NCBI GenBank assembly: GCA_021151625.1
Contig: JAGKWY010000126.1
Span: 1 to 32,324 of the forward strand
Length of the DNA: 32,324 nucleotides
Origin: Gammaproteobacteria bacterium
GTDB taxonomy: Bacteria > Pseudomonadota > Gammaproteobacteria > Pseudomonadales > Cellvibrionaceae
Direction: 5' to 3'
The notes below the pieces were generated by a model. It searched no databases, had not been told where the DNA came from, and worked only from the letters and a program-made list of their open reading frames with translations. Below, piece after piece: positions 32,205-32,324 of the stretch; position 1 is the stretch's first letter; every line of letters starts with the position of its first letter. The translations under genes and the position numbers were made by a program.

Positions 32205-32324
32205 TCATTGCACTTGTTTATCTAATTCCTTATCCCAGGGCGGCGTTTCTTTAAAAGCATTGGCGAGAAAATCAATCATCACTCGCACCTTTGCACTCAA
32301 ATGCCGACGACTTGGATAAAGCGC
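32205..32324 (-). CDS. LysR-family regulator, C-terminal end
   Basis: The last 39 codons of a gene entering from the right edge. It opens ALYPSRRHLSAKVRVMIDFL, the well-known end of LysR effector domains, then a polar tail to TGA at 32207-32205. The DNA-binding domain and target genes are outside the window, so its function is unknown. Confidence 0.85.
   Translation of the reverse strand, partial: ALYPSRRHLSAKVRVMIDFLANAFKETPPWDKELDKQVQ

Overview
The window looks like chromosomal DNA of a gammaproteobacterium close to Cellvibrio or Pseudomonas. The reasons are a type IV pilus Pil-Chp chemosensory cluster, a neighbouring rsmE, the glyQ-glyS-gmhB-plsC block and a lipid A-type acyltransferase. 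I assign this from remembered gene orders and protein families; no search was run. Most of the window is ordinary mid-GC coding DNA, with one AT-rich islet at about 10.47-12.14 kb.

Layout: (1) 1-10.1 kb, plus strand: the end of pilJ, then pilK, a giant chpA, chpB and a short chpC, which signal to the twitching-motility machinery; an FKBP prolyl isomerase follows. (2) 10.5-12.1 kb: an AT-rich islet holding two paralogous 214-residue membrane-anchored proteins with a CX4C motif, transcribed from opposite strands, and a 77-residue secreted protein. (3) 12.1-14.7 kb: a decayed copy of the 3' end of rsmE, an alpha/beta hydrolase, a DTW-domain protein and intact rsmE. (4) 14.7-17.8 kb, minus strand: a tightly coupled operon of glycosyltransferase, methyltransferase, prenyltransferase-like alpha/alpha-barrel protein and rsmE. 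(5) 17.9-23.5 kb: an envelope region with a C-terminally damaged lauroyl acyltransferase gene, then an operon of retropepsin-like lipoprotein, 7-TM protein with dead transglutaminase fold, ATP-grasp ligase-like protein and a 39-residue membrane microprotein. A paralogous 39-residue microprotein lies 1 kb away, upstream of the glycosyltransferase operon. (6) 23.7-26.8 kb: a multi-spanning membrane protein, a CBS-domain protein, cytochrome b561 and a PEP-CTERM protein. (7) 26.9-31.5 kb: glyQ, glyS, gmhB and a PlsC-type acyltransferase. (8) 31.5 kb to the end: a small secreted protein and the C-terminus of a LysR regulator.

The strongest unusual signals are: the twin 39-residue microproteins, both with excellent ribosome binding sites and the same C-terminal R-E-H; three genes that look internally or terminally deleted (chpA start, chpC core, lpxL-like end); the 26-bp tandem operator-like repeat at the lpxL/protease junction; the 11-bp-phased TTTAC array upstream of the CBS gene; and the paralogous CX4C protein pair in AT-rich DNA beside a duplicated rsmE end.

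The candidate undescribed system is the envelope module at 17.9-22.7 kb. A catalytically degenerate retropepsin-like lipoprotein, a dead transglutaminase fused to membrane helices and an ATP-grasp enzyme are encoded with a dedicated single-span microprotein.
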